From the NCBI RefSeq assembly GCF_051251085.1, contig NZ_JBPCZH010000008.1, positions 49,713 to 113,712 of the forward strand: a DNA stretch of 64,000 bases. Direction: 5' to 3'. This DNA comes from Cernens ardua (GTDB taxonomy: Bacteria > Pseudomonadota > Gammaproteobacteria > Pseudomonadales > Halomonadaceae). Under the pieces are notes generated by a model that was not told where the DNA came from, searched no databases, and was given only the letters and a program-made list of their open reading frames with translations. Numbering within the stretch: the stretch's first letter is position 1; each line of letters begins with the position of its first letter. Shown in pieces: positions 63,679 to 64,000 of this stretch. The position numbers and the translations under genes were made by a program.

Positions 63679-63928
63679 CAAGTCATTCCTTGATAATTAG
63701 TAATATATAGGCATGGGTATAGCCGCTTACATCTGCGTTAAAGTATAAAGGCGATTTTAGCGACAAGTCATTTTATTGTGCCTGAAGATAGCAGTAACCA
63801 ACACACACGAAACATCAACTTCCATGCTACCACACTGCCATTGATACCCAGGGAAAGAAAAGAAATAAAAAGGTGGGAGAACACCCAACATGAGAGGTAC
63901 CGGGCAATTTTTCTACAGACAAAAAGAA

Positions 63929-63958
63929 AACCCGCTGTGCCTTCCGACACAACGGGTT
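63929..63958 (-). terminator. Terminator of the rRNA operon
   Basis: AACCCG-TGTG/CACA-CGGGTT stem; on the minus strand it is followed by TTCTTTTTG. It lies just after the 5S 3' end. Confidence 0.85.
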
Positions 63959-63969
63959 CTCTGGGATAG

Positions 63970-64000
63970 ATGCCTGACGATGACCTACTCTCACATGGGG
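63970..64000 (-). rRNA. 5S rRNA, 3' end only
   Basis: The minus strand reads CCCCATGTGAGAGTAGG, then TCATCGTCAGGCAT, matching the 3' end of 5S rRNA. The rest lies beyond the window edge. Confidence 0.9.

Overview
The window is chromosomal DNA of a gammaproteobacterium. The gene content (fur-bamE, ratB-ratA, smpB-ssrA, hisBHAF beside mutY-yggX and an asmA relic, radA, nhaA, ProP-type osmolyte carrier, membrane-bound gluconate-type dehydrogenase) fits the Oceanospirillales/Halomonadaceae-Pseudomonas neighbourhood; that placement is an inference from gene order, not a computed phylogeny. Most genes are ordinary housekeeping genes with clear Shine-Dalgarno sites. The accessory stretches at 3-8 kb and 43-47.6 kb are visibly richer in A+T.

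Layout. 0-3 kb: fur, bamE, ratB/ratA, smpB and ssrA (tmRNA). 3-8.3 kb: an eroded P2-like prophage beginning just after ssrA. It holds a truncated HicB, two fragments of tail-completion gene S separated by a DinJ/YafQ toxin-antitoxin pair, an unknown coiled-coil membrane protein, a truncated baseplate gene V, a small peptide with a double-glycine-type leader, a structured phage-like RNA region, and a nested Rz/Rz1 spanin pair. 8.5-16 kb: a His-rich DUF4396 membrane protein and two Fur-box-controlled TonB receptors, with a secreted cupin between them. 16-21 kb: MFS carrier, small secreted protein, nhaA, glutathione peroxidase, FAH-family hydrolase. 21.6-25.4 kb: three-subunit flavin/cytochrome c dehydrogenase. 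25.8-42.4 kb: purEK, proP, small lipoproteins, aldo-keto reductase with LysR regulator, YciI protein, brnQ, L,D-transpeptidase, an MFS carrier and a siderophore ABC importer.

42.6-47.9 kb is the most interesting part. It holds an XRE-plus-Arc-like regulator, two tiny proteins, a VirK/DUF535 protein, and a tight three-gene set made of an argininosuccinate-synthase-like enzyme with an altered substrate pocket, a PF10014-type 2-oxoglutarate/iron dioxygenase, and a Gly/Ala-rich peptide with a double-glycine-type leader. The segment abuts a Phe-Gln-Thr tRNA cluster. The leader matches that of the peptide at 6.8 kb. I read this as a candidate undescribed peptide or modified-amino-acid system; its function is not shown by the sequence.

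48-64 kb: yggX-mutY, a collapsed asmA pseudogene, hisBHAF, DUF416, a YdeP-type molybdoenzyme, an alkyltransferase-like protein, a glutamine-amidotransferase-fold protein that lacks its catalytic cysteine, radA, an NlpE-like lipoprotein, hisC plus a VOC protein, an MFS carrier, an aldo-keto reductase, and the 3' end of a 5S rRNA at the right edge.
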